Part shown: positions 6,095-6,103 of the stretch, piece after piece
Numbering within the stretch: position 1 is the stretch's first letter
Layout of the letters: each line of letters starts with the position of its first letter
Source: DAONLM01 sp035406685
GTDB lineage: Bacteria; Spirochaetota; GWE2-31-10; MWDO01
Direction: 5' to 3'
Assembly: GCA_035406685.1 (NCBI GenBank)
Contig: DAONLM010000181.1
Span: 1 to 6,103 of the forward strand
DNA length: 6,103 nucleotides
Made by a program: the position numbers and the translations under genes
The notes under the pieces: generated by a model
Told to the model about the DNA's origin: nothing
The model's input: the letters and a program-made list of their open reading frames with translations, nothing else
Database searches by the model: none

Positions 6095-6103
6095 CCTGAA
6101 GTA

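Larger units (their letters stand above)
5529..6103. other. 575-base non-coding region upstream of argS, repeat rich
   Basis: I find no convincing gene, tRNA or T-box leader here on either strand. From the argS side it holds the argS ribosome-binding site and promoter (5534-5580), plain A+T-rich DNA (about 5587-5700), five GTCTGTCCCY direct repeats (5711-5909), a long inverted repeat (5911-5966), two tandem stem-loops (5967-6011), and the right copy of the dispersed repeat (6073-6094). The density of repeats suggests decayed mobile or REP-like elements and not regulation of argS. Confidence 0.7.

Overview
The window is bacterial DNA that is very rich in A+T. Its protein genes favour AGA for arginine and ATA for isoleucine. 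All three complete genes are ordinary bacterial housekeeping or metabolic genes. Nothing in them fixes the phylum. I would call the source an A+T-rich bacterium, plausibly anaerobic, of uncertain placement. The arginyl-tRNA synthetase has a KMKSREG signature loop. The RecQ belongs to a long-insert form that I associate from memory with Bacteroidetes and several other phyla.

Layout: (1) Positions 1-134 hold the last 43 codons of an unrecognised + strand gene that enters from outside the window. (2) Positions 135-452 are non-coding and rich in inverted repeats. They lie between this gene and the convergent operon, and contain several terminator-like hairpins and one copy of a 22-bp sequence that recurs at the right edge. 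(3) Positions 453-5528 hold a compact minus-strand operon, argS, then a single-domain malic enzyme, then recQ, with gaps of only 20 and 16 bases. A promoter with a perfect TTGACA box sits just upstream of argS. (4) Positions 5529-6103 are a 575-base non-coding region. They carry the promoter, five direct copies of a GTCTGTCCCY motif, a long A/T-rich inverted repeat, a pair of tandem CCAG/CTGG stem-loops, and the second copy of the 22-bp sequence.

The three operon genes have no shared pathway: tRNA-Arg charging, malate to pyruvate conversion, and DNA unwinding for repair. Their link is probably shared transcription, not a joint function. A 9-bp mRNA hairpin covers the recQ ribosome-binding site and contains the malic enzyme stop codon in its loop, which suggests that recQ translation is coupled to the gene before it.

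I did not find a clear new defence or mobile system. The most unusual material is the repeat-dense DNA flanking the operon on both sides, which looks like remains of small mobile or REP-like elements.
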